A stretch of 21,037 bases of DNA, from NCBI GenBank assembly GCA_023435435.1, contig JAEYRW010000160.1, positions 1-21,037 of the forward strand, given 5' to 3'. Every line of letters begins with the position of its first letter. Positions within the stretch are counted from its first letter, which is position 1. This document shows positions 5,654-14,245 of this stretch, in pieces. A program made the translations under genes and the position numbers. Under the pieces are notes generated by a model. It made no database searches, was not told where the DNA came from, and was given only the letters and a program-made list of their open reading frames with translations. This DNA comes from Bacillota bacterium (GTDB lineage Bacteria > Bacillota > Clostridia > Christensenellales > Aristaeellaceae).

Positions 5654-5980
5654 GTGAGACGGAAAAACGGGCGCGCGATCGTTCGGATCGCTCTGGGCGT
5701 GCTGCTCTTCGCGGGGCTTTTTATGCAGATTTGCATGCTGGCGGAAATCTCCGGCAAGAATAAGGAGATCGCGTCGGTGGACAAGGACATCCGCACACTC
5801 TCGGCGGAAAAGGACAATCTGGAACTGAAGATCGCCCAGTACGCGCAGCTCTCCCGCATTGAGGAGCGCGCGTTGGCTCTGGGCATGCAATGGCCCGAGG
5901 ACGATCAGCTCAGGGTCATTTCGCTTCCCGCGGAATACGCGGACCTATCCGCGCATACGACTGAACTGACGGGTTTTTAG
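5654..5980 (+). CDS. ftsL: FtsL/DivIC-type septum protein
   Basis: A bitopic membrane protein of 108 residues. It has a basic N-terminus, a single membrane helix (about 9-27), then a coiled coil (about 30-70) and the family ending R-I-E-E-R-A-LALGM followed by a short tail. FtsL and DivIC pair through the coiled coil and link the FtsQ/DivIB complex to FtsW-FtsI in the septum. Its place between mraZ and ftsI is that of FtsL, though by sequence alone it could be called DivIC. The GTG at 5654 follows AGGAGGGG (5641-5648) by five bases. A longer frame upstream of it only reads through mraZ in another frame. Confidence 0.8.
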   Translation: MRRKNGRAIVRIALGVLLFAGLFMQICMLAEISGKNKEIASVDKDIRTLSAEKDNLELKIAQYAQLSRIEERALALGMQWPEDDQLRVISLPAEYADLSAHTTELTGF

Positions 5981-6030
5981 CGCGATTTGCCCGGGCAAGC
6001 CGCGCCTGACCGAGTTCGGGGCGGGGAGGG

Positions 6031-8154
6031 ATGCGTTTGGTTCTGACTGGGCCTGTCATCCGTCGCCGCCTCGCGCTTTCCATGGCCGCGTTCCTCGCGC
6101 TCTTTCTTGCGCTCTCGGCGCGGCTTGCCTATTTGCAGGTGGCCGCCTCCGCGGATCTGCAGCGCCGCGCGCAGGCACAATGGACCAGCGAAAGCGTGAT
6201 TTCCCCCGCGCGGGGCGAGATTACCGACCGGAACGGCAACGTGCTCGCCATCAGCGCCACCGCGTACACCGCCTCGGTCAATCCCCGCCAGGTTTCAGAT
6301 GCCCAGACGCTCGCCGGAATTCTGTCGCCAATTCTTGGAATTGACGCGGAAACCATTGCGAAAAAGGCGTCCGATACGTCTAAATCATCGGTGATCCTCA
6401 AGCGCCAGCTCGCGCGGGAAACCGCGCAGCAGCTCAAGGTGATGCTCGCCGAGCACAAGGCGTCGGGCTCCAAGGCCCTCAATGGTTTGGTACTCGACGA
6501 AGACAGCCAGCGGTTCTATCCATACGGCGCGTTTGCCAGCCAGCTCATCGGCATCACCACCATCGACGGCATCGGGCAGTCGGGCATCGAGTTGTCCCTG
6601 AACGACTATCTGTCGGGCAAGAGCGGCAAGGTGCTGGGCGAGATCGACGGCAAGGGCCGGGCGCTGGACTACGGGGAATCGGAATACGTTCAGGCGGTGG
6701 ACGGTTCCGACGTGGCGCTCACCATCGACGCGACCATCCAGGGGTTCTGCGAGAAGGCTGCGCGGGAGGCCATTGAGGTTAACAAGGCGGAGGGCATCCG
6801 CATCATCGTGATGAACCCGCAGACGGGCGAAATTCTCGCCATGGTCAGCAAGCCCGACTTCGACCTCAACGACCCGCCCCGCGACGACGTGGACGCCCTG
6901 AACGAGCTGATGCGCAACCGCGCGGTGACGGACGCCTACGAGCCGGGTTCGACCTTCAAGGTCGTGACCATTTCCTCCGCGCTGGACGCGGGGCTGACCA
7001 ACGTCAACGAGGGCTTTTACTGCTCGGGCTCCCTCTATGTGGAGGGCGGCAAGATCAGATGCTGGGGAAATCCCCACGGCGCGGAAACCCTTACCCAGGC
7101 GCTGGGAAACTCCTGCAACCCCGTGTTCGCCGAACTCGGACTCCGACTTGGCTCCGACACCTTTTACAAGTACCTGGAGGCGTTCGGAATCGGAACCAAG
7201 ACGGGCGTCGACATCTCCGGCGAAGCGGAAGGCATCGTCATTGCCCAGTCCGCGGTCAAGCGCGGCGACCTGGCGCGCATGGGCTTCGGACAGTCCATCG
7301 CTGTAACGCCGCTCCAGCTTCTCACCGCCGAGTGCGCCGCCGTCAACGGCGGGTACCTTTTGAAGCCCTATGTGGTCAAGGAGATCACGAGCCCCGACGG
7401 CACGGTGATTGAACAGGGGCAACGCACCGTCGTTTCGCAGCCCATCTCCGAAAAGACCAGCGAGACGGTGCGAAAGCTTCTGACCTACGTGGTGGAGCAG
7501 GGCGGCGGAAAGAACGCGCGGATCGAAGGCTACTCCGTGGGCGGAAAGACCGGAACCGCGCAGGTTTACATCGACGGACAGGTTTCGCACGACGTGCACA
7601 TCGGTTCGTTCATCGGGTTCGCGCCCATGGAGAACCCCACAATCGCGGTGATGGTGGTCGTCGACAAGGCGGCGGTTTCGGTGGACTTCGGCTCCGTGAC
7701 CGCGGCGCCCTACGCCAAGGAGATCCTCGAGCAGACCCTCGTCTACCTCGGTTATCCCAAGGCCGAGGGAACCGAAACGGTCAAGGAGGTCGAGGTGCCG
7801 GACGTGACCGGCATGACGGTTTCGGACGCCATCGACGCGGTGAAGGAAGCCGGACTCGACTATGTGCTGGACGGCTCCGGCGCGTTTGTGAAGGGCCAGC
7901 TGCCCGCCGCGGGCGCCGGAATGACCGAAGGTTCGCTGGTCATGCTATATGTCGAAGGCGTTACGCCAAACGCGGAATACGTGAACGTCCCGGACGTGAC
8001 CGGGCTCTCCGTGGCGGAGGCCAACCGGCTCATCCGCTCCTACGGGCTCATCATGACGATCTCCGGCAGCGGGGTCGCCGTCTCGCAGTCGCCGGGCGTG
8101 GGCGAGGCGGTGGTGCCGACGACGAGCGTTACGGTTCAATTTGAACCGCCATAG
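6031..8154 (+). CDS. ftsI: Peptidoglycan D,D-transpeptidase FtsI/SpoVD-type (class B PBP) with two PASTA domains
   Basis: This class B penicillin-binding protein cross-links septal peptidoglycan with FtsW as glycosyltransferase partner. Domains in order are a membrane anchor (about 15-37), a dimerisation/pedestal domain beginning with RGEITDRNGNVLA, and the transpeptidase with STFK (catalytic Ser 307), SCN (361-363) and KTGT (506-509). Two PASTA domains follow at about 588-645 and 651-707, each opening with V-x-VPDVTG. PASTA domains at the C-terminus are typical of Gram-positive division PBPs and of SpoVD. Whether this one serves vegetative division, spore cortex or both cannot be told. The ATG follows GGGGAGGG by a few bases. 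The length of 707 is normal for the PASTA-bearing form. Confidence 0.94.
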   Translation: MRLVLTGPVIRRRLALSMAAFLALFLALSARLAYLQVAASADLQRRAQAQWTSESVISPARGEITDRNGNVLAISATAYTASVNPRQVSDAQTLAGILSPILGIDAETIAKKASDTSKSSVILKRQLARETAQQLKVMLAEHKASGSKALNGLVLDEDSQRFYPYGAFASQLIGITTIDGIGQSGIELSLNDYLSGKSGKVLGEIDGKGRALDYGESEYVQAVDGSDVALTIDATIQGFCEKAAREAIEVNKAEGIRIIVMNPQTGEILAMVSKPDFDLNDPPRDDVDALNELMRNRAVTDAYEPGSTFKVVTISSALDAGLTNVNEGFYCSGSLYVEGGKIRCWGNPHGAETLTQALGNSCNPVFAELGLRLGSDTFYKYLEAFGIGTKTGVDISGEAEGIVIAQSAVKRGDLARMGFGQSIAVTPLQLLTAECAAVNGGYLLKPYVVKEITSPDGTVIEQGQRTVVSQPISEKTSETVRKLLTYVVEQGGGKNARIEGYSVGGKTGTAQVYIDGQVSHDVHIGSFIGFAPMENPTIAVMVVVDKAAVSVDFGSVTAAPYAKEILEQTLVYLGYPKAEGTETVKEVEVPDVTGMTVSDAIDAVKEAGLDYVLDGSGAFVKGQLPAAGAGMTEGSLVMLYVEGVTPNAEYVNVPDVTGLSVAEANRLIRSYGLIMTISGSGVAVSQSPGVGEAVVPTTSVTVQFEPP

Positions 8155-8283
8155 TGGAATCGAATCGCGGTTCACCTACCTGCGGTGCCGGAAGTCCATT
8201 TTCATTCCGCGGCGGCCGGACGCCGCGCGTCCATGGAAGTGGGCTTTCGGTTCCATAACGAATACTTACAGGGGGATTGTCCT

Positions 8284-9735
8284 ATGAAGCTGAACGCGCT
8301 TGCAAAGGATTTGCCGGGCCTTCTGGGGCTGTCTGGCGATGGAGAGGTCGAGATCACTGATCTGTGCATAGATTCGCGCAAGGCGGAGCCGGGCGCGCTG
8401 TTCTTCTGTACGCCCGGGCTCAAGATGGACGCCCACGACTTCGCGCCCCAGGCGTTGGAAATGGGGGCCGTGGCGTTGGTGGTGGAGCGTCCCCTCGGCA
8501 TTGACTGCCCGCAGGTTCTCGTCGAGAGCGTGCGCGAGGCGACGGCTGTGATTGCGGGGCGCTTTTTCGGGCATCCGTCCGAAAAGCTCATCATGATTGG
8601 GATCACGGGCACAAAGGGCAAGACCACCTCAAGCTATCTCGTCAAGTCCATCCTCGAACAGGCGGGCTTCAAGACGGGACTTATCGGCACGGTGGGCAGC
8701 ATGATCGGCAGCGAGATCATCCCCTCGCACCTGACGACGCCCGATCCGCTGGAGGTGCAGAAGCTGCTCGCCCGGATGCTTGCGGAGGGCGTTACCCACG
8801 TGGTGATGGAGGTTTCCGCCCACGCGCTCGCCATGGACAGGTTGGCGGGCATCCGCTATCAGGTGGGCGCGTTTACGAACTTCAGTCAGGACCACGTCGA
8901 CCTGTTCGGCGATATGGACGCCTATTTCAAGGCGAAGATGCTGTTCTTCCGGCCGGAGATGACGGAAAAGATCATCTACAATGTCGACGACGACAGGGTG
9001 AACGACGCGTTTGAGGCGCTGGGACGGCCCGCTCTGCGCATCGGCATCCGCGAGGCGGCGGACGTGTACGCCAACGACATCGAGATCGGCGAGCGCGGCT
9101 GCAGCTTCATCCTGAGCCACCACAGGCATTTCCGGGTGCAGATCGCCCTGAAGCTCGCGGGCATCTTCAACGTTTACAACGCGCTGCTTGCCGCGGGAAT
9201 CGCAAGCGCGCTGAACGTCTCGCCGGACGCCATTCGCCGGGGTCTCGAGGCGGTGCGCAACGTGCCGGGGCGCATCGAGCTGCTGGAAACCGAGACATCC
9301 TACCGGGTCATTCTCGATTACGCGCATTCGCCGGACGCGCTGGAAAACATACTGACCGCCCTTCGGCAGACGTCCAAGGGGCGGATGATCGCGCTGTTCG
9401 GCTGCGGCGGTGACCGCGACCGGGGAAAGCGCCCCATCATGGGGGAGATTGCCGGGCGGCTGGCCGATTACTGCGTTCTCACCAGCGACAACCCGCGCAA
9501 CGAGGAGCCTATGGATATTCTTGCGGAGATCGAGGAAGGAATTCGGCCGACCGGCTGCGAATATATCGTAATTGAGAACCGCCGCGCGGCGATCAAACAC
9601 GCGCTTGAAATCGCGAAAGCGGGCGACGTGGTTGTGCTGGCGGGAAAGGGACACGAAACCTACCAGGAAATCAAGGGGGTCAAACATCCCTTTGATGAAA
9701 AAATCGTGGTGGCGGAGTTGCTCGCGTCCCGATAA
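8284..9735 (+). CDS. murE: UDP-MurNAc-L-Ala-D-Glu:meso-diaminopimelate ligase MurE
   Basis: A cytoplasmic ATP-dependent ligase that adds the third residue of the peptidoglycan stem peptide. The product has 483 residues, with an ATP loop GITGTKGKTT (106-115), TTPDP substrate region, the lysine that becomes carbamylated (K218 in YFKAK), DYAHSPDALE, and DNPRNEE (402-408). The DNPR motif marks meso-DAP-specific enzymes, against DDPN or similar in lysine-adding ones. ATG 8284 is preferred over upstream in-frame starts because GGGGGA lies just ahead and the product then begins at the conserved N-terminal domain. The 129 bases after ftsI hold a perfect hairpin (GCGGCG/CGCCGC, 8209-8226) but no gene. 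murF, usually next, is absent; mraY follows 18 bases later. Confidence 0.95.
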   Translation: MKLNALAKDLPGLLGLSGDGEVEITDLCIDSRKAEPGALFFCTPGLKMDAHDFAPQALEMGAVALVVERPLGIDCPQVLVESVREATAVIAGRFFGHPSEKLIMIGITGTKGKTTSSYLVKSILEQAGFKTGLIGTVGSMIGSEIIPSHLTTPDPLEVQKLLARMLAEGVTHVVMEVSAHALAMDRLAGIRYQVGAFTNFSQDHVDLFGDMDAYFKAKMLFFRPEMTEKIIYNVDDDRVNDAFEALGRPALRIGIREAADVYANDIEIGERGCSFILSHHRHFRVQIALKLAGIFNVYNALLAAGIASALNVSPDAIRRGLEAVRNVPGRIELLETETSYRVILDYAHSPDALENILTALRQTSKGRMIALFGCGGDRDRGKRPIMGEIAGRLADYCVLTSDNPRNEEPMDILAEIEEGIRPTGCEYIVIENRRAAIKHALEIAKAGDVVVLAGKGHETYQEIKGVKHPFDEKIVVAELLASR

Positions 9736-9753
9736 GTTTGGAGGAAACAGAAG

Positions 9754-10743
9754 ATGCAAAGGCTGATTTGGACGATCCTCGCGGCGTTTGTGATGGCGAT
9801 TGTGTTCGGGCCCGTGGTGATCCCCTGGCTCAAGCGGATGAAGTTTGGCCAGACCATTTATGAACTGGGACCGGAGACCCACAAAAAGAAGCAGGGAATT
9901 CCCACCATGGGCGGCGTGATCTTCGCCGTGCCCGCCCTCGTGGCCGCCGCCGCGTTCTCCTATGAGGACGCACGGTTCGACTTCCTGCCGATCCTGCTCG
10001 CCTGCTGCGTCGGCTTTGGACTCATCGGCTTCATCGACGACCTCATCAAGGTGCGGAAAAAGCGCTCACTGGGCCTCACCGCCAGACAGAAGCTCGCGCC
10101 GCAGATCATCATCTCGGCGGCGATCTCCTACTGGGCCTACCAAAACCCCGCCATTGGCTCGTCGCTCATCGTGCCGTTTACATCGATTGAATGGCAGCTG
10201 GGCTGGTGGTATATCCCGGTCATGACGTTCATCCTTGTGGGCACGGTCAATTCAGCGAACCTGCTGGACGGTGTGGACGGCCTGCTCGGCGGCTGCGCCA
10301 TGATCGACTTTGCTACGCTGGCGCTCATCTGCGTCTCCCTGGCCAGCGCCGACGGGTCGGCGAACCTTCTCAACACGGCAATCTTCTCCGGCGCCATGGC
10401 CGGTGCGCTTTTGGGGTACCTCAGGTTCAACTCATACCCCGCGGGCGTCATCATGGGCGATGTCGGCTCGTTTTTCGTCGGCGGGGCGCTGGCTGGCGTC
10501 GCGCTCGTGACGCGGTATTCGTTGCTTTTGCCCATCGTCGCCTTCGCGCTGCTGGTCACGAGCATTTCGGACATCATCCAGATCGGCTACTTCAAGATCA
10601 CCCACGGAAAGCGCGTGTTCCGCATGGCGCCCCTGCACCATCACTTCGAACTGGGCGGCATGCCCGAGACGCGCATCGTGACCATGTATTACATCGTTAC
10701 CGCACTTTTGTGCCTCTTGAGCCTGCTGGGCTTCGTAGGTTGA
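9754..10743 (+). CDS. mraY: Phospho-MurNAc-pentapeptide translocase MraY
   Basis: This integral membrane enzyme transfers phospho-MurNAc-pentapeptide to undecaprenyl phosphate, making lipid I. The 329-residue protein is hydrophobic throughout, as expected for ten membrane helices. It keeps the family motifs: the Asp pair D95-D96 in DDLIKVRKK, NLLDGVDG (169-176), GDVGSFFVGGAL, and the HHH triplet (295-297) in LHHHFELGG. The N-terminus has the usual THKKKQGIPTMGG loop. The ATG follows GGAGGAAA. It is complete and of normal length (about 320-360). The next gene starts five bases after its stop, which suggests coupled translation. Confidence 0.95.
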   Translation: MQRLIWTILAAFVMAIVFGPVVIPWLKRMKFGQTIYELGPETHKKKQGIPTMGGVIFAVPALVAAAAFSYEDARFDFLPILLACCVGFGLIGFIDDLIKVRKKRSLGLTARQKLAPQIIISAAISYWAYQNPAIGSSLIVPFTSIEWQLGWWYIPVMTFILVGTVNSANLLDGVDGLLGGCAMIDFATLALICVSLASADGSANLLNTAIFSGAMAGALLGYLRFNSYPAGVIMGDVGSFFVGGALAGVALVTRYSLLLPIVAFALLVTSISDIIQIGYFKITHGKRVFRMAPLHHHFELGGMPETRIVTMYYIVTALLCLLSLLGFVG

Positions 10744-10748
10744 CGGAC

Positions 10749-11660
10749 ATGAAGAAGTATCGCGTCTTTCAGGTGGACTCCTTCACCCGCGAGAAGCTCG
10801 CCGGAAACCCGGCGGGAGTCGTTTTGGACGCGGACGGGCTTTCCGATGAAATGATGCGAAGGATTGCCAGGGAAATGAACAACTCCGAAACCGCCTTCCT
10901 TTTTCCGGGCGGCGAGGGGTACGACGTGCACGTGCGTTTTTTCACGCCCACGCGCGAGGTGCCCATCTGCGGGCACGCCACCGTCGCGGCCCATTATGTC
11001 CGGGCGCTGGAGGGCAATCTGGGCAGCGTGCGCGTCCTGCAAAAAACGGGCGCTGGCATTCTGCCGGTGGACATCACGCAGGAAGACGGCGATTATCGGA
11101 TCGCCATGACCCAGGGGAAGATCGAGATCGGCTTGCCGCTTCCGGCGGGGACCGTGGGACGGATCGCGGACGCGCTGGGCGTTCCCTTGGCGGGGCTTAA
11201 CGAAAGCTGCCCCGTCGCCGTCGCTTCCACCGGGCACAGCAAGGTGATGGTCGGGATCAGGGATGTCGCCGCACTCCACCGGCTTTCGCCGGATATGGCG
11301 GCGCTTTCGCGCATCAGCGGGGAAATCGGTTGCAACGGATATTACGTGTTTACGCTTCATCCGGGCGAGGATGTGCTGGTGCATGGCAGGATGTTTGCCC
11401 CGGCCATCGGCATTCAGGAGGACCCCGTGACGGGAAACGCCAACGGCCCCCTGGGCGCGTACCTGGTCCGCAACGGCGTCGTAAACCCGGGCGACGGGAC
11501 ATTCTCGTTTGCGGTCGTTCAGGGGGAAGCGATGAAAAGACCCGGGCGCATGGTGGTTGAGGTCGATGTCAAAGACGGCGAGCCGGTTCTGGTCCGGATC
11601 GTCGGGGAGGCGGTGGTCGCGTTTTCGACGGAGCTCGAGATCGGAGGCCCTTCCGCTTGA
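10749..11660 (+). CDS. PhzF/YddE-family isomerase-like protein
   Basis: A 303-residue member of the PhzF superfamily, which has a diaminopimelate-epimerase-like fold made of two similar halves. Visible marks are the N-terminal FQVDSF and NPAGVVL, NNSETAF with the Glu (E47) that acts as general acid/base in PhzF, CGHAT (74-78), and in the second half EDPVTGNANGPLGAYL. PhzF itself isomerises a phenazine precursor; most relatives, such as YddE, have no known substrate. The sequence shows no phenazine genes nearby. The ATG at 10749 is five bases after the mraY stop, so it sits inside the cell-wall operon between mraY and murD, where it is not normally found. A role in peptidoglycan precursor or D-amino-acid metabolism is possible but unproven. 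Confidence 0.88.
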   Translation: MKKYRVFQVDSFTREKLAGNPAGVVLDADGLSDEMMRRIAREMNNSETAFLFPGGEGYDVHVRFFTPTREVPICGHATVAAHYVRALEGNLGSVRVLQKTGAGILPVDITQEDGDYRIAMTQGKIEIGLPLPAGTVGRIADALGVPLAGLNESCPVAVASTGHSKVMVGIRDVAALHRLSPDMAALSRISGEIGCNGYYVFTLHPGEDVLVHGRMFAPAIGIQEDPVTGNANGPLGAYLVRNGVVNPGDGTFSFAVVQGEAMKRPGRMVVEVDVKDGEPVLVRIVGEAVVAFSTELEIGGPSA

Positions 11661-11684
11661 ATCCAAAAAAAGGATGTGATTTCG

Positions 11685-13052
11685 ATGAAGATTGAACGGG
11701 CGCTGGTCGTCGGCATGGCCAGAAGCGGCGTCGCCGCGGCAAAACTCCTGCGGGCCCGCGGCGCGCAGGCCGTCGTAAACGACATGAAGTCGCGCGCCGA
11801 GTTGGCCGACGCGCTTTCCGAAATCGATGTGCCGGGCGTTGAATTCCGCCTGGGCGAGGACCCCGTGTCCCTGCTCGAAGGCTGCGACGCGCTCATCATC
11901 AGCCCCGGCGTGCCGGTGACGGCGCCCGTTGTAAAAAGGGCGAAGGAACTGGGCATCGAAGTCATGGGCGAGCTTGAATACGCGTACCGCGAAGCGCGCG
12001 GCACGCTTCTTGCCATTACGGGCACCAACGGAAAGACCACGACCACCACGCTCCTGGGCGAAATTTTTAAAAACGCCGGGCGCCGCGTGCACGTGGTGGG
12101 GAACATTGGCGAGCCCTATTCCGGCGCGGTGCCGGAGATGCTTCCCGCCGACGTGACGGTATGCGAGGTCTCGTCCTTCCAGCTTGAGACCGTCAAGGAG
12201 TTTCATCCGCAGGTGTGCGCGATCCTCAACATTTCCGAGGATCACCTCAACCGCCACGGCGACATGGAGACCTACATCGCCATGAAAAAGCGGATTTTTG
12301 AGAACATGACCGGCACGGATACCGTGGTTCTCAATTACGACGACCCGGCGACCCGGGCGATGCTCGCGGATGTGAAGTGCCGCGTGAACTGGTCCTCAAC
12401 CGCGGGGGGCGTGCCCTTCGGCGCGTTCGTGCGCGACGGGCTCATCGTCTACGGCTCCGAAAACTCGCTCACGCCCGTATGCCCCGTGGACGAACTGATC
12501 CTGCCCGGGCGGCACAACGTGCAAAACGCGCTTGCCGCCACCGCCATGGCCATGGCATCGGGGATTCCCGCGCCCGTCATCCGGCACACGCTCAAGCGGT
12601 TCCAGCCCGTGGAGCACCGCACAGAGTTCACCCGCGAGGTAAGCGGCGTCCGGTTCTACAACGATTCCAAGGGCACCAACGTGGACTCCACCATCCAGGC
12701 CGTGCGCGCCATGGACCGCCCCACGGTGATGATCGCGGGCGGCTACGACAAGCACACGGATTTTATGCCGCTGGTGGCGGAGATCGCAAAATCCAACATC
12801 GAGACGGTGATCCTCATCGGCGCGACGGCCGCGCAGATTGCGGACGCCCTCGACAAGGTTGGCTATTCCGCCTACGAGCACTGCGGCTTTGATTTCGAGG
12901 CCGCCATCGCCCGGGCGTACGAGCTGGCCAACGACGGCGGAAGCGTGCTCCTCTCGCCTGCGTGCGCAAGCTTTGACATGTTCTCGGATTATGAGGCGCG
13001 GGGGCGCGAATTCAAGAGGATCGTAAAGGATCTGGAGCCCAAGAGGCCCTGA
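11685..13052 (+). CDS. murD: UDP-MurNAc-L-alanine:D-glutamate ligase MurD
   Basis: A cytoplasmic Mur ligase that adds D-Glu to UDP-MurNAc-L-Ala. The 455 residues contain an N-terminal Rossmann-like UDP-binding domain (VVGMARSGVAAAKLL), the ATP loop ITGTNGKTT (111-119), CEVSSFQLE, NISEDHLNRHG, the Asn-containing HNVQNAL, and the C-terminal Rossmann domain with YNDSKGTN and LLSPACASFDMF. All are typical of MurD. The ATG at 11685 is chosen over a GTG at 11676 because AAGGATGTGAT, a good match to the 16S tail complement, lies just ahead and covers the GTG. The length is normal. Confidence 0.95.
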   Translation: MKIERALVVGMARSGVAAAKLLRARGAQAVVNDMKSRAELADALSEIDVPGVEFRLGEDPVSLLEGCDALIISPGVPVTAPVVKRAKELGIEVMGELEYAYREARGTLLAITGTNGKTTTTTLLGEIFKNAGRRVHVVGNIGEPYSGAVPEMLPADVTVCEVSSFQLETVKEFHPQVCAILNISEDHLNRHGDMETYIAMKKRIFENMTGTDTVVLNYDDPATRAMLADVKCRVNWSSTAGGVPFGAFVRDGLIVYGSENSLTPVCPVDELILPGRHNVQNALAATAMAMASGIPAPVIRHTLKRFQPVEHRTEFTREVSGVRFYNDSKGTNVDSTIQAVRAMDRPTVMIAGGYDKHTDFMPLVAEIAKSNIETVILIGATAAQIADALDKVGYSAYEHCGFDFEAAIARAYELANDGGSVLLSPACASFDMFSDYEARGREFKRIVKDLEPKRP

Positions 13053-13075
13053 TCCGCGCCCAGGATACCCGCCCC

Positions 13076-14161
13076 ATGGACCGGGGCGTCCTCTTCTCGT
13101 TCGTTCTCCTGCTGCTGACGGGGCTTATCGTGTTGTTCGCCGCGAGCTACTACAACGCGCAGGACAAGGGCAGCGCGCTTTCAGAGGTCTACTCCCAGCT
13201 CATGGGCATCGGCGTGGGCGCGTGCGGCATGTTTGTCGTGATGCGCGTCGATTACCGGTTTTTGAAAAAGCCCGCGGTGAGCGGCGCGCTGGTGGGATTA
13301 AGCGTGGTGCTTCTGGGTCTGGTGGCCGTGCCGGGCATCGGCACCTACATAAACGGGTCCCGGCGCTGGCTGGTGGTCGGCCCCATCAGCTTTCAGCCCT
13401 CGGAGCTTGCCAAGTACGCGGTGATTCTGTTTTTGGCCAGGGCGCTTTCCTCGGGGACCCGGGACGTGAAGCGGATCGTCCGCACCGTGGCGCCCCTCAT
13501 GCTGGTTCCGGCCGCGATGTTTTTTCTGATCCTCATGCAGCCGAACCTTTCAACGGCGGGGAGTATCCTCATCGTGTCCGTGGTGATGGTGATGCTCGCG
13601 GGCGCGCGCTGGCTGCATCTGGGGCTTCTTGGCGCGGCGGGAGCCGCGCTGGGCACGTTCTACGCGCTGTCCGAGGAATACAGGCGCGCGCGGCTTTTCT
13701 CGTTTACGCACCCCTTCGACTTTCTCACCAACGAAGGGTATCAGCTCTCCCAGTCGCTGATGGCGTTCGGTTCGGGCGGACTGTTTGGCATGGGGCTGGG
13801 CATGGGGCGGCAGAAGTACGCTTTTTTGCCGTATCCCGAGTCGGACTTCATCTTCGCCGTGGTGGGGGAGGACCTGGGACTCGTGGGCTGCGTTGGCATC
13901 CTGGGGCTCTTTGCGGCGTTCGTGTTTTTCGGTCTGCGGGTGGCGATCCGCTGCCGCGACCGGTTCGGAAGCCTGCTCGCGGGGGGGATTACCGCAATGA
14001 TCGGCGTCCAGTGCGTCATGAATGTGGCCGTGGTAACGGGGATGATGCCCACCACGGGCCTTCCGCTTCCTTTTTTCAGCTCGGGTGGCACGTCCGTCGC
14101 CATTGCCATGGCGGCAGTGGCCGTAGTCCTGAACATTTCGCGTTCGGTGGAGGAAATATGA
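13076..14161 (+). CDS. ftsW: Lipid II polymerase FtsW (SEDS family)
   Basis: A SEDS-family peptidoglycan glycosyltransferase that polymerises lipid II at the septum with the FtsI-type transpeptidase. The 361-residue protein is strongly hydrophobic with about ten predicted helices. Family motifs are GSRRWL and FQPSELAK in the first large loop, LMQPNLSTA, GYQLSQSLMAFGSGG, and YPESDFIFAVVGEDLG. The Asp of that last motif (D257) matches the catalytic Asp of SEDS enzymes. GLPLPFFSSGGTS comes near the C-terminus. It starts 24 bases after murD with only a weak ribosome site (CAGGAT). SpoVE is a close relative, and the two cannot be separated by sequence alone. murG, usually next, is missing. Confidence 0.93.
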   Translation: MDRGVLFSFVLLLLTGLIVLFAASYYNAQDKGSALSEVYSQLMGIGVGACGMFVVMRVDYRFLKKPAVSGALVGLSVVLLGLVAVPGIGTYINGSRRWLVVGPISFQPSELAKYAVILFLARALSSGTRDVKRIVRTVAPLMLVPAAMFFLILMQPNLSTAGSILIVSVVMVMLAGARWLHLGLLGAAGAALGTFYALSEEYRRARLFSFTHPFDFLTNEGYQLSQSLMAFGSGGLFGMGLGMGRQKYAFLPYPESDFIFAVVGEDLGLVGCVGILGLFAAFVFFGLRVAIRCRDRFGSLLAGGITAMIGVQCVMNVAVVTGMMPTTGLPLPFFSSGGTSVAIAMAAVAVVLNISRSVEEI

Positions 14162-14193
14162 GCGCGCGGACTTGCACCCGTGCGGACGGTTTA

Positions 14194-14234
14194 CCATAGC
14201 ATAAATGTGAAGGGGAATCCAACGTATGCTGTGG
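14194..14234 (+). promoter_or_regulatory. Hairpin abutting the murA ribosome binding site
   Basis: CCATAGCATA (14194-14203) pairs with TATGCTGTGG (14225-14234; nine of ten Watson-Crick, one G-T). The 3' arm ends within the GGGGG (14233-14237) that serves as the murA ribosome site. The 21-base loop holds a second ribosome-site-like AAGGGG. It may control murA translation; this is inference. Confidence 0.4.
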
Positions 14235-14245
14235 GGGTTTGCGCG

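Noticed and set aside
8155..8283. Regulatory RNA ahead of murE
   Set aside because: One perfect 6-bp hairpin and one weak stem are present, but not enough to propose an element separate from the in-frame extension of murE.
10191..10748. Upstream extension of the PhzF frame into mraY
   Set aside because: This part only reads mraY in another frame; the family N-terminus begins at the ATG at 10749.
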